Assembly (NCBI GenBank): GCA_019636755.1
Contig: JAHBWZ010000002.1
Span: 496,001 to 560,000, forward strand
Direction: 5' to 3'
From: Phycisphaeraceae bacterium
Lineage (GTDB): Bacteria > Planctomycetota > Phycisphaerae > Phycisphaerales > SM1A02
Length of the DNA: 64,000 nucleotides
The notes below the pieces were generated by a model. The model was given only the letters and a program-made list of their open reading frames with translations, was not told the DNA's origin and ran no database searches. Below, piece by piece: positions 1 through 8,798 of this stretch. Both the position numbers and the translations under genes were made by a program. Within the stretch, counting starts at the first letter, position 1, and every line of letters starts with the position of its first letter.

Positions 1-1259
1 CACGCGCAGGCATGGCCGCACGGGCCCCAGTTGGCCAGGAGCAGCAGCAGATCGCTGAACCCGATCCCGCCGTCCTCGTCCAGGTCTCCGGGACGGTCGC
101 AGCCGTCGATCGGGGTCAGAAGGTACAGGCGATAGCGGTCATCTCCCTGGGAACCACGTTCGCCCCACGCGATGATCCAGCCGTGATCGTTGACGTCGAA
201 CGCCTGGCGCAGAAGGACGGTCTCGCAGTCCTCGCACTCGATCTCCACGGTCCCGGCACCGCCGCCTATCTGGAGCCGCCACCCCTCCCATGCACCGCTG
301 TTCGTCATCGATGCATACGCCGGGAGTCTCCAGAGGAGCGGGACCACCTGATCGGTATCCCACCCCACGACCTGCGTCAGGAACGATGCGCGGTTGATCG
401 ACTCGGCGCGGGAATGAAACGCCACCGCATCCACCGCATCGTGCAGCCGCACCAGCGCCGACGATGATGCCGGCCAGAGCACCGCCTCGCGCCGGCAGTC
501 GATCTCCTCCACCTCCTCCTCTTCGATCACCACCGTGCGGCGCTCCGCGTCGTACGCGAGCGTGCTGGGCATCGCGGGGCCACCCGTGACACACACCGCA
601 CGATCCAGCGGTGAGAAGGCCGGCGTGCCGCCCAGGTCCTCCAGGACGCCCGCCGACACGAAGCAGCGCGAGTCCTCGCTTCCCTGGCAGTCCGAGTACA
701 CGCACGTCCCGTCTCTGCCCGTCTCGAGCACGACCGCAGGATCGTCGTCTCCGGTGACCGCCATCGCCCGTGCCCATCGGTTCTCGGGATCGCAGGGGCT
801 GGGCGCTTCGCCTTGGAAGACCAGCACCTGCCACGGCAGTCCCAGGATGTCCGCGGGATCGGCGATGAACGCCTTGCCGGTGCCCGCGATGATGCCGGTG
901 CCGCCGAACTGGCCCACGATGAAGCCCCCGTCACCGATGTCACGCGCATAGGAATGGCCGGTCAGGATGGGCTCAGGATCCTGGCCGGAAGTGTCCACGA
1001 ACCAGGTCGAGAGATCGTGCACACCGGCGGCCTTCCCGAATGCGGCCTCCGGCAGCCACACCATCGCGCGGTACGACCCGCCCGAGAGGCGCCGCGTGAA
1101 GGCGATCTGGCCGCAGTTGTTGATCCCGAACCGGCCTTCAAGGTCCGCATCAGGCTGGAACCCGATGATCGAGATCTCCGTCATCTGGTACCGCGGCGGG
1201 TCGGCGTGGGCTGAGCGCGACATGTCACGCAGCCCCGGAAACAGGCATGAGAGCGCCAT
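1..1259 (-). CDS. Secreted HAF-repeat-like protein with dockerin-like C-terminus (runs off left edge)
   Basis: The minus-strand frame is open from 1322 to the window edge, and the first ATG in it is at 1259; the C-terminus lies outside the window. The N-terminus (MALSCLFPGLRDMSRSAHA) looks like a weak signal peptide with an AHA cleavage site. The body contains degenerate repeats of the HAF type, such as FGINNCGQIAF and FDVNDHGWIIAWG. These recur in the two other HAF-like proteins of this window. The visible end, GDLDEDGGIGFSDLLLLL followed by ANWGPCG, is an EF-hand/dockerin-like calcium loop of the planctomycete type. No Shine-Dalgarno sequence precedes the ATG, so the start is uncertain. The function is unknown; it is presumably exported. 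It lies downstream of, and in the same direction as, the beta-helix and HAF genes at 2229-5268. Confidence 0.7.
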   Translation of the reverse strand, partial: MALSCLFPGLRDMSRSAHADPPRYQMTEISIIGFQPDADLEGRFGINNCGQIAFTRRLSGGSYRAMVWLPEAAFGKAAGVHDLSTWFVDTSGQDPEPILTGHSYARDIGDGGFIVGQFGGTGIIAGTGKAFIADPADILGLPWQVLVFQGEAPSPCDPENRWARAMAVTGDDDPAVVLETGRDGTCVYSDCQGSEDSRCFVSAGVLEDLGGTPAFSPLDRAVCVTGGPAMPSTLAYDAERRTVVIEEEEVEEIDCRREAVLWPASSSALVRLHDAVDAVAFHSRAESINRASFLTQVVGWDTDQVVPLLWRLPAYASMTNSGAWEGWRLQIGGGAGTVEIECEDCETVLLRQAFDVNDHGWIIAWGERGSQGDDRYRLYLLTPIDGCDRPGDLDEDGGIGFSDLLLLLANWGPCGHACA

Positions 1260-1458
1260 CAGCGCGCAAGAACCGCGAACCGCGAACCGCGAACGGGAAT
1301 CGTGCCGGCCGACGCGCCGGCGTCAAGGGAGATGGGATGTCGAGTGTTCGTCATGACGGCGGGTACTCCTTTGGTGAGGTCTGGTGTCATGAACGCGAAA
1401 AGGCGGATCCAGTGAACGAGGGCGGGAGGCACGAGGTCGGCCGGGCCGGAGCGGGAGG

Positions 1459-1510
1459 TCCCCGGGGGTCCGGGGGTCCGGGGGTCCGGGGGTTCGGGGG
1501 TTCGGGGGCC
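1459..1510 (+). repeat. Tandem G-tract array (G-quadruplex-capable)
   Basis: Six runs of five G are spaced by three bases (GGGGGTCC three times, then GGGGGTTC twice, then GGGGG). This fits the intramolecular G-quadruplex pattern exactly. It lies about 200 bases upstream of the minus-strand gene that starts at 1259. Confidence 0.85.
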
Positions 1511-1943
1511 AAGCACGGGCCAAGCCGTCCTCTTCTTCTTCAGGTACGCCATCCTGCACGGGATCCTGCGGGCATCGGCGCGAAATCAGAAATTTCTTCG
1601 GGGCGGGATGGGGAGGCGGAGGGGGCCTCGAGCACGCACGCACGGCACCAGAGGGGCCAAGGTCGGTAGCCGCCAGTACGCCGGCCGAGCCGAAGGCGAG
1701 GACGGCGTACTGGCGGTTGCGGCGCCAGAATCTTCCCCGCCCCGCGAGGGGCGGCGGAGGCGGTCGACGTCGTGCGCTTCCGCTCCCCCTTGCGGGGGAG
1801 GATTGTTCTTGGCGCGCGATGTCCACGAGTTCCGCTTCGCTCCCTTCGACTGTGCTCAGGGCTACCGACCTTGGCTCCTTCGGAGCCGCAGGCGCGCGCA
1901 CCACCGCATCCCGGCGAGAGAGCAATCGGGCATGCTCCCTTCG

Positions 1944-1986
1944 CAAGGGGGGTTCAAGGGGGGCGACAGCCCCCATTGGCGTGCGC
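1944..1986 (+). repeat. Family B dispersed palindromic repeat
   Basis: The copy has a G-rich left arm followed by the hairpin GGGGGCGACAGCCCCC and a tail ATTGGCGTGCGC. Near-identical or related copies occur at 20943-21015, 29742-29786, 29941-30015, 58708-58750, 58913-58958 and 63471-63513, all intergenic. The role is unknown; the stem could act as a terminator. Confidence 0.75.
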
Positions 1987-2136
1987 TTTACGTATGCCCC
2001 GGATGTGCGGGTCCGCCTCATCGACATCAGATGATTGGCATCACGATCGACGGCACCCACTCCGTCCAGGCCTTCGGCCTGTCGAGTCCCGCGTGCTCGT
2101 CAGTGCCAGAGCGCGCACAGACCCCAAGGTGCCCCG

Positions 2137-2175
2137 GATGTCCCGGCGGCGGATGGCGCCGTCCGCCGGGACATC
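2137..2175 (-). terminator. Strong hairpin downstream of the beta-helix gene
   Basis: A 39-base near-perfect palindrome runs from GATGTCCCGGCGG to CCGCCGGGACATC around a GGCGCC centre, starting 53 bases after the stop of the 2229-3817 gene. A matching hairpin sits at the same place after the paralogue at 61275-63053. There is no T-tract, so it is a terminator or 3-prime stabiliser by inference only. Confidence 0.5.
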
Positions 2176-2228
2176 GACAGGCCATGGGTCGATGACATCA
2201 TGCAGCGCTCGCCGCGGCGGCGTGCGGG

Positions 2229-3817
2229 CTACGGCGTGCCGTTGATGATCATCGCTTCGATGCAGTTCGCCAGCGCCACCGGGTCCCATCCGACGTGCGC
2301 GATGCACTTGGCGACGGATCCCTGATCATCGCCCCGGTAGCACGGGGACGTCCCCGGCGTCCAGTTGGCAAGGAGTTCAAGGAGGTCGACGAATCCGACG
2401 TACCCGTCACCCGTCAGGTCTGCCGCGGCACAGGGATCCTCCGGGTCGAAGGGACTTCCTGCCAGCATGAGAGCAGGAAGAGCACATCGTTGAACCCAAC
2501 CGCACCGTTCCCATCCAGGTCGCCGATCGCCACGATCTCATACGCGCCCATGTCCGGCGCGCACAACTGGATCCTGGTACCGAGCGTACGGTCCGGGAGC
2601 ATCTGATCCGTCGACTCGTCATCGCCATCGATGTCGAAGCGATCGCGGACCGCGTCGGACATCGCGTGGCCACCCGTATCGCGGGCGGGCGAGTCTCCCT
2701 GGAGCCGGTAGTCCGGCGGTGAGGACGGCATCTGCCCCGTGCAGGGCTCCGCGGGATCGACGAACCTCGGATCGGCATCCAGGATCTCTTGGCCCGGGAA
2801 CGGCGGCGAGGATGACGGCCAGTCCTCGATGATCGAATACGCGACCACGAGGACACCGTCCGGGTACGTTGAAGGCGCTCCGTTGTCGGTCAGCGGCCGG
2901 ACCACCATCTGCGCTTCGGCGCCGGCAACATCCGCAACATTCCCCCAGAAGATGCAGTTCCCGATGAACGGACCGGACGGTCCCGGTTCCTCAGGGTCGT
3001 GGGAGACACGAACGTGCATGAACAGCGCTCCGCCCTCTGCGTCCTGGATGGCGTCGGGCCCGCTGGTCGCGGCGTTGTGCGCGAACGTGCAATGCATGAT
3101 CCGGGTCTCATCCGGGGCCCGGCCGGCGTAGATCGCCCCGCCGCGGCCGACCCCGCCGTTGTTGACCTCCGGCTCACCATGTTCGCCGTGCGCGCAGTTG
3201 CGATAGAACACGCTGCCCGCGACTTCCAGTTCGCCGCCGCCATGTGCCGTATCCGCGTACATGAACGGTGACTGTCCGTCGGCGTTGCCGCCCTCGATCA
3301 CCAGGCCGTCCAGTTGCGGTGAGATCGGGGCGAATCCGGCGCTTTCGATCACCACCACGTGGTGCGCGTTGTCGCCGATCCCGCCGCCGCCGATCTCGCC
3401 CGTGAGGATGGTCTGCCACGCGTCGTTGCCATGGTCACGCTCGCCGTACAGATCCTCGGTCCCGGCGAAGTGGCCGCGGATGACGATGGACGCCGTCACC
3501 TCGAACGTGTCGGTGCGGACGCCCGTCGGACTGCCACCGTCGCCAGGCACGTCCGTGACGTACGTCCCGGCAGCGACCCAGATTTCGTCGCCCTCCGTCT
3601 GGGCCATCTCCAGTGCCTTCTTCACCGTGCGGAGGGCGTTCTGCCACGAGTCACCATCATTCGCGTCATTGCCGGACGTGGAGACGTAGATGCGGTCTGC
3701 ACGCGCCTCCGGGACGATGCTGGCTGCCGCCAGAACACCGGTCGCGATTCCCATGGTCCATCCGATACCGATTCGAGAACAGGCGGTCATCACTCGACTC
3801 CTGTGCTGATGGGACAC
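2229..3817 (-). CDS. Secreted right-handed beta-helix (choice-of-anchor Q-like) protein with dockerin-like tail; frameshifted near C-terminus
   Basis: A signal peptide (MTACSRIGIGWTMGIATGVL and following, cleaved near EARA) precedes a beta-helix/pectate-lyase-like body with family hallmarks DRIYVSTSGNDANDG, DEIWVAAGTYV and GHFAGTED. The frame that starts at 3817 carries a first EF-hand, GDLDGNGAVGFNDVLFLL, reads SCWQ and then runs into a stop at 2414. The neighbouring frame continues exactly where the paralogue at 61275-63053 does: SPFDPEDPCAAADLTGDG, a second loop, and the shared end CIEAMIINGTP at 2229. One base has therefore been gained or lost around 2447-2470. This may be a sequencing error or a real mutation; the first EF-hand survives either way. 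It is the paralogue of the 61275 gene and follows the HAF-like gene, as there. Enzymatic activity cannot be judged. Confidence 0.8.
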
Positions 3818-3921
3818 CCTGCCCCAGGCGCGGAACGACCGCGCGGGACCTGATCTCCCTGGACAGCGTTGATCGATGCAGATCGGCCGCCGTCAGCGCA
3901 TCGGCGCCGCGCCGGCCACGG

Positions 3922-5268
3922 TCAGAACACAGGCCCCTCGTACCAGTGCTCGAGAAGGATCATCAGGTCAGCCGCATCCACGGCGCCGTTCTCATTGAGA
4001 TCACCTTCACCCTGGTCGCTTCCCCACATGGCCAGCAGTCGCAGCAGGTCTGCAAGCCCGACGCGGCAATCGCCATCGAGGTCACCCGGCGGTGGTGGGA
4101 CGCGACGGTGGACGTGTCTGGAGCTGGCCAGCAGGCCGTTGTCGCTCCACCCAGGTCGACCTCCGCTCGGCAATCCCGGCGGAACAATCGGCGGATACCC
4201 CGACCAGTCCGCATTCAGCATCTGCGTCACGATGGCCTGGCCCTGAAGCGATTCTGGCGCGACGGCTGTGTACATCGTCTGGAACGGATATGGACCACCG
4301 GTGCTCTGTCCGAACACCATCCCGTCGGATGTCATGGTCCACGACCGAAGACCGGTATACCCGGACAACGGCGCGATCCGCTCATAGACCGCTTCCCCGT
4401 CGCGAAAGCGAGCGCGATAGGACTGGTAAGGCGACACCGCGGGCAGATCCTTGACGCTCAGCAGGAACTCCCCGTCATCGGACCCGCCGATGATCGCGGT
4501 CATGCTCCTGCCTTCGATTCCCGGGTACTCCACCGCGCGCCCGTCATGGGCGACCCACGGATGGCAGATCTGCCACTGCTGCCCCGTCCAGCCGGCGAGC
4601 GTCCGACCATCGCGGGAGATGTACGTGCCCCCGACCGCGGGACCCGAGATCCCGAGCAGGTCTCCGATGTCAGTCAGTACGCCGTCCTGCCAGAGCAGCG
4701 TGCGACGCGAGGAGGAGCCGTCGAGGTCATACGCGAAGTAGACGAGCAACTGGTCCTGGTCGTTGAGCGCCTGCGGATCTGTGAACGCCCCAGGCCCATG
4801 CCCAAGCGGCAACGGCGGCGTGATGATCGTCAGCACGCCGTCCTTCAGGATCCATGCGACATAACCCCAGCCGATCCCCGGGATGGACGCCTCCCCCGCG
4901 ATCGTCCCTCGGTTGTTGATGAAGAGCGCCATGGAATCCGTCGCCCCGGGAATCACGATCTCCTGGAGTGGAGTACCGCTCTGCCAGCGATACGCGCGGG
5001 GCGGCGCCACGGAGCAGTGTGAGTGACCGACAACAACGCCGTCGTTGTTGATACCGCGCGCATAGATCTGCCTCGACCCGAACGAACACGCCGGTCCTGT
5101 GACCGTATCGATCCACTCGAAGCAGTTCCCGGGACCGCCCGCCCGGGCGGCTGACCACCATCCGGGCAGGACGATTCCGCCCACAGCCAGCCCGCACACG
5201 GCCAGCGCGTACCATCGCCGCCACCCGGCATGCCGCCGCCCAACTCCAGACGCGCATTGCTCCACCAT
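3922..5268 (-). CDS. Secreted HAF-repeat protein with two dockerin-like EF-hand loops
   Basis: The open frame extends to 5661, but the start is best placed at ATG 5268. It follows GGGGAGC at proper distance and opens a clear signal peptide (Arg-rich start, hydrophobic YALAVCGLAVGGIVL, cleavage near AARA). The body has HAF-type repeats: RGINNDGVVVGHSH, FINNRGTIAGEA and ALNDQDQLLVYF. The tail holds two calcium loops, GDLDGDCRVGLADLLRLL and GDLNENGAVDAADLMILL, ending in EHWYEGPVF. The product is 448 residues. The paralogue at 59556-61178 shares the architecture but is much diverged in sequence, while promoter and leader are strongly conserved. Binding partners and role are unknown. Confidence 0.82.
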   Translation of the reverse strand: MVEQCASGVGRRHAGWRRWYALAVCGLAVGGIVLPGWWSAARAGGPGNCFEWIDTVTGPACSFGSRQIYARGINNDGVVVGHSHCSVAPPRAYRWQSGTPLQEIVIPGATDSMALFINNRGTIAGEASIPGIGWGYVAWILKDGVLTIITPPLPLGHGPGAFTDPQALNDQDQLLVYFAYDLDGSSSRRTLLWQDGVLTDIGDLLGISGPAVGGTYISRDGRTLAGWTGQQWQICHPWVAHDGRAVEYPGIEGRSMTAIIGGSDDGEFLLSVKDLPAVSPYQSYRARFRDGEAVYERIAPLSGYTGLRSWTMTSDGMVFGQSTGGPYPFQTMYTAVAPESLQGQAIVTQMLNADWSGYPPIVPPGLPSGGRPGWSDNGLLASSRHVHRRVPPPPGDLDGDCRVGLADLLRLLAMWGSDQGEGDLNENGAVDAADLMILLEHWYEGPVF

Positions 5269-5531
5269 CACCACGCTCCCCGGCCCCGTGGGCCGATTCG
5301 GCGTACCCCGGGCCCAATACGACAGGGCCCTCGACAGGGCCCTCGACAGGGCCTCGACAGGGCCTCGACAGGGCCCTCGACCGATCCCGGATGCAGGCCC
5401 GGCCCGCATCCCTTCCTCGATTGTCGTCCGGAGTGGTTCGACCGGACTGTCTCGACCGGAGGGGTCCACCGGACCCCTGCGTTCCCCACCGCCGCGCCCT
5501 GAAGTGACATGGGCGTGATCGGACAGTGGAC
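5269..5531 (-). promoter_or_regulatory. Long conserved 5-prime leader of the HAF gene
   Basis: About 260 bases lie between the promoter and the ATG at 5268. Most of this aligns with the leader of the paralogue at 59329-59555. Shared blocks include AGGGGTCCGGTGGAC, CGAGGAAGGGATGCGGGCCG and TACGCCGAATCGGCCCACGG. Several GGGCCC-centred palindromes could fold. It is conserved better than the coding sequence, so a regulatory RNA role is possible. Confidence 0.6.
5321..5378 (-). repeat. Five tandem 11-12 base units in the leader
   Basis: The unit reads GACAGGGCCCTC on the plus strand, in lengths 12, 12, 11, 11, 12. The paralogous leader near 59490-59503 has a single equivalent unit, so this is a local expansion between otherwise conserved blocks. 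Confidence 0.85.
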
Positions 5532-5559
5532 ACTGTACCACGTCGACCGCGCGTGTCAA
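5532..5559 (-). promoter_or_regulatory. Sigma-70-like promoter of the HAF gene
   Basis: On the minus strand TTGACA (5559-5554) and TACAGT (5537-5532) are separated by 16 bases. The same pair with the same spacing is conserved upstream of the paralogue (59301-59328). Confidence 0.75.
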
Positions 5560-5617
5560 GCAATGATCATGTCCATGAACAGGGCGGTGCACAGACGGTG
5601 AGTCAATCGCCTCACGG

Positions 5618-5905
5618 ATGATCGTCGCGCACGGACCACCATCCCTGCAGAGAGACGTCATGGCAGGTCCGCATCATCGACATCAGATGTTCGACACCAC
5701 GATCGACACCACGCATCACGGGCACGCCTTCAGCCTGCACTGTTCGTCTGCACGCATCCGCGGGTATCGCTGCGCTCCGGACGCTGCGGCTCCGCGCGTC
5801 CAGGTCTTCGGCCTGTCGCGTGCGTGGGCAGCAGTCGCTCGGCCGCGAAGAAGACGGCGGCCGACATCGGCGTGCACGCGTGGACGCTGTGAGAGAGATC
5901 GAGCG
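5618..5905 (-). repeat. Long repeat upstream of the HAF promoter (inverted copy of 58965-59274)
   Basis: Read on the minus strand, this region aligns along nearly its whole length with 58965-59274, including GGCCGCCGTCTTCTTCGCGG, GGCCGAAGACCTGGACGCGC and GGTGCAGGCTGAAGGCGTGCC-like blocks. No coding frame is conserved. The stretch from the HAF upstream region to murJ (5662-6024) holds nothing else that I recognise. Confidence 0.8.
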
Positions 5906-6024
5906 AGCGAGCGCGCACGCGCATGCACGAGTCAGCAATCCTGACAATGCACCTGAGCATGGCGCCATGCACGCCCTCGCCTTCCGGACGCGCGATCATG
6001 CCGGGGATCCGACGCGCCTTCCGG

Positions 6025-7602
6025 TCACGCCTTCGGCCCCGTCGACTGCTCCGGCGCGCCGCGGAGCGCCCAGCGCAGTTCGGCCATGCGCATGACGCGC
6101 GCTGCCGCGGCGTAGGCCAGCGCCCCCGCGGCGACGGAGAGCGCCAGGGCGCCGGCCGACGCGGACCACGACGCGCCGGGCTGCACCCGGGAGAGCGCCA
6201 GCGCGGCGGCCGCGCCGCACAGGAGCGCGGCTCCGAGCGTCCGCGCCCACGACCCCAGCACCCCGCGATCGATCAGCGCACGCGTCCGGCGGCGGAGCGT
6301 GACCGAGAGCAGGACCGACTGGACGACCGCGCAGACGGACGTCGACCACGCCAGCCCCGCTTCGCGCAGCGGTGTCCAGATGAGCGTCACGTTGAGCAGC
6401 AGGTTGAGCCCGACGACGGCGGCGGCGATGCGCACCGGGGTCATGGCATCGCCCCGGGCGTAGAACGCCCGCGCCAGCACATGGGTCATCGAGTACGCCC
6501 AGATGGCCGGCGCATAGCCCAGCAGCACGAACCCGACGCGCGCTGCATCGTCGCGGTCGAAGTCTCCGCCCGCCAGGACCGTCGCCGCCAGCGGCTCGCG
6601 CACCACGATCAGTCCGATGCTCGCCGGCACGCCGATGAACATGACCAGTCGCAGACCTCGGCGCAGCGTGTCGGCGAACGCCTCGCCGTCCGGCGCCTGC
6701 TTCGCCAGGAGCGGGAAAATGGCCGTCGCGATGGCGATGCCGAAGACGCCGAGCGGGAACTGGTAGAGCCGCTGCGCAAAGGACACCGTCGCCATCGCGC
6801 CCTCGCTGAGCGGGTAGGGCACGCCGAGGATCGTCGGGCCGAACACCGCCGGCCAGCCCGCGATGAGTCCGTCGATCAGCGTGTTGACCTGCAGCACGCC
6901 CAGCCCCACGATCATCGGACCGGCCTGCCGCATGATCCGCCGCAGGTGCGGCCCGGTGCCGGCACGCGCGCGCGTCCACCAGTGAAGGTCCCGCAGCGCG
7001 TACAGCGTCCACGCCATCTGGATGACGCCCGCGATGAGCACGGCGACCGCGACGATCGTGATCCGCTGCGGAGCGTCCCGGGTGATCACCAGGGCGCCGA
7101 GCGCCGCCACCACGATGGCGCCGTTGAGCAGCACCGGCGCCGCGGCGGTCGGTCCGAATCGGCCATGCACCTGCAGCACGGCCCCCAGGACGGCCACCGC
7201 GCAGACGAGCGGCATGTACGGCAGCATGATGAGCGCGAGGCGCATCGTCAGCGTCCCCGCGCCATCCGGCGTCACCGCCAGCAGGATCACCAGCTCCAGC
7301 ACCGCGACGATCGCACCAAGGACCACCACCAGCGCCGTCACCAGCGCCGACGCCACCCGCCGCGCCATCGCCGGGTCCTCCTGCTCCAGGCGCGCATAGA
7401 CCGGCAGGAACGCCGCGGAGAGCGCCCCCTCGCCGAAGAGCCTGCGGAAGAGGTTCGGCACCATGAACGCCAGGAAGAAGGCGTCCATGATCGCGCCGGC
7501 ACCGAACATGCGACTGAGTGTCGCGTCGCGCAGCAGCCCGGTGACGCGGCTTCCCAGCGTGAGCAGGGAGACGGTCCGCGCGTGTCGCTCGAAGCCGCTC
7601 AT
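6025..7602 (-). CDS. murJ: Lipid II flippase MurJ (MviN family)
   Basis: This integral membrane protein of 525 residues belongs to the MOP/MviN family that flips lipid II across the inner membrane for peptidoglycan synthesis. The N-terminus has the family signature: ARTVSLLTLGSRVTGLLRD, then GAGAIMDAFFLAFMVPNLFR and LFGEGALSAAFLPVY. About 13-14 hydrophobic segments follow. The start is ATG 7602, overlapping the stop of the VanZ-like gene as ATGA, which signals translational coupling; an ATG 15 codons upstream is less likely. It is the last gene of the parA-VanZ-murJ operon. Confidence 0.93.
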   Translation of the reverse strand: MSGFERHARTVSLLTLGSRVTGLLRDATLSRMFGAGAIMDAFFLAFMVPNLFRRLFGEGALSAAFLPVYARLEQEDPAMARRVASALVTALVVVLGAIVAVLELVILLAVTPDGAGTLTMRLALIMLPYMPLVCAVAVLGAVLQVHGRFGPTAAAPVLLNGAIVVAALGALVITRDAPQRITIVAVAVLIAGVIQMAWTLYALRDLHWWTRARAGTGPHLRRIMRQAGPMIVGLGVLQVNTLIDGLIAGWPAVFGPTILGVPYPLSEGAMATVSFAQRLYQFPLGVFGIAIATAIFPLLAKQAPDGEAFADTLRRGLRLVMFIGVPASIGLIVVREPLAATVLAGGDFDRDDAARVGFVLLGYAPAIWAYSMTHVLARAFYARGDAMTPVRIAAAVVGLNLLLNVTLIWTPLREAGLAWSTSVCAVVQSVLLSVTLRRRTRALIDRGVLGSWARTLGAALLCGAAAALALSRVQPGASWSASAGALALSVAAGALAYAAAARVMRMAELRWALRGAPEQSTGPKA

Positions 7603-8798
7603 GCGCTGCCCGGCTCCGGCGCCTCGCGTGTGAACGCCGTGCCGCACTCACCGCAGACGCCGCGGGCGGGCGACCCGATGCCGCCCGCGGGCGCCGGTCC
7701 ACCCGGCGCCGTCACCGGGGTGCCGCGCAGGTCATGGCCGCAGACAAGGCAGATCTCGCCGCGGTCGACCAGGCGGGCAAGGGCGTGCCTGTAGACACGC
7801 ACCGCGATGGCACCAAGCACCAGGACGATCGCCAGGTCGATCGCCTGCAGGAACGTGGGATCGCCCGAGAGGGGCCCCGCGCCGCCCGTCATCCAGCGCA
7901 TGAACGCGGTCGCGCCGCCGGATCCGGGCCGGCCGAGCGCCGCGCCGTAGAGCAGCGGGAGGAGAAGCGCGGCGGCGAGCAGCACCAGGGCGCCACCCAG
8001 CACCACCAGCAGCGAACGGCCCGCCGCGCGGAGAATGGCCGGGCGCGCGGGGACCCGCAGCATGCTCCACAGTGCATCGCCGGCCGGCCCGCCGCATGCC
8101 TCGCATCGGTCGAACGGCGCCGCGCGGCCGTCGACCGCCGTCGTGCGCGGCGGCACCGCGCCGCAGTGAAGGCACGGCGCCACCTGCTGCGCCACGGCGA
8201 TGGTGCGCACCCACGCGGACCAGATGAGCGCATGCAGGACGATCATGACCACGCCGCCGATGCCGAGGAGGATCGGTCGCGCCTGCGCCGCCGGGACGGC
8301 GGAGAGCAGGATGGGCACCGGCAGGGCCGCAAGGGCCGCGGTGAAGGCAAGCCGCATCCAGAGTCCGGCGGAGAGGAACGCGCGATCCAGCGCCATCCCG
8401 GAGAGCGCCAGGCGCAGCCGGTGCCGCGCGCTCCCGACCGGGCCCAGCGCGAAGAGCCACAGCCCGGCGACCAGGACACCCATGACGTTGGCCATCGCAT
8501 CACGCACGGTCGCATGCCGATTGATGCCGGGCAGCGCCTGCGACGCTTCATCAACCACGCTCCACGCCGCCACGATCACCACGGCGAGCATGCGCGATCG
8601 CGTCCAGCGCGACCGCCAGAACAGGATGAGCAGTCCGCCGAAGACCAGCAGGTGCACCACCTTGTCCGATCCGGGCACCTGCGCCGGCATCGACAGCTGC
8701 GGCCAGTGGGTCGCGATGCCCACGAGCAGGAACACGGCGAGGAACATCGCGCGGAACGGCCTCGCGGCGCGGCGTTCGAATGGCACCGGCTCAGGCAT
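7599..8798 (-). CDS. VanZ-like membrane protein with two zinc-ribbon-like CxxC clusters
   Basis: The 399-residue protein starts with a VanZ-family region (residues about 15-130). It has several membrane helices and the typical segment GSDKVVHLLVFGGL, followed by DEASQALPGINRHATVRDAM. More helices follow, then a cytosolic-looking stretch with CLHCG and CEACG (around residues 205-240), two further helices, and a C-terminal pair CLVCG and CGECG. The cysteine pairs suggest zinc binding. VanZ proteins are usually much shorter, so this is an unusual fusion. ATG 8798 overlaps the end of parA by 8 bases, and the stop overlaps the murJ start. Cell-envelope placement fits murJ; the exact role is unknown. 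Confidence 0.75.
   Translation of the reverse strand: MPEPVPFERRAARPFRAMFLAVFLLVGIATHWPQLSMPAQVPGSDKVVHLLVFGGLLILFWRSRWTRSRMLAVVIVAAWSVVDEASQALPGINRHATVRDAMANVMGVLVAGLWLFALGPVGSARHRLRLALSGMALDRAFLSAGLWMRLAFTAALAALPVPILLSAVPAAQARPILLGIGGVVMIVLHALIWSAWVRTIAVAQQVAPCLHCGAVPPRTTAVDGRAAPFDRCEACGGPAGDALWSMLRVPARPAILRAAGRSLLVVLGGALVLLAAALLLPLLYGAALGRPGSGGATAFMRWMTGGAGPLSGDPTFLQAIDLAIVLVLGAIAVRVYRHALARLVDRGEICLVCGHDLRGTPVTAPGGPAPAGGIGSPARGVCGECGTAFTREAPEPGSA

Larger units (their letters stand above)
1260..2228. other. Gene-free region with several repeat types
   Basis: About 970 bases separate two minus-strand secreted-protein genes. I see no convincing gene. It holds the G-tract array at 1459-1510, a short dispersed repeat around 1835-1885 that pairs CCCTTCGACT with a GCTCAGGGC-like end, a palindromic family B repeat at 1944-1986, a stretch at 2035-2110 resembling the repeats near 5.7 and 63.2 kb (it contains AGGCCTTCGGCCT), and the hairpin at 2137-2175. 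Confidence 0.6.

Noticed and set aside
5321-5378. CRISPR-like repeat array
   Set aside because: Units are contiguous 11-12-mers without spacers, and no cas gene is present.
5269-5661. Upstream extension of the HAF gene to 5661
   Set aside because: It would run through the promoter and leader conserved with the other copy, and the signal peptide starts at 5268.
5923-7794. Long plus-strand frame across murJ
   Set aside because: The product is almost only Arg, His, Gln, Asp and Pro, the usual antisense shadow of a membrane protein, and murJ is clear on the other strand.
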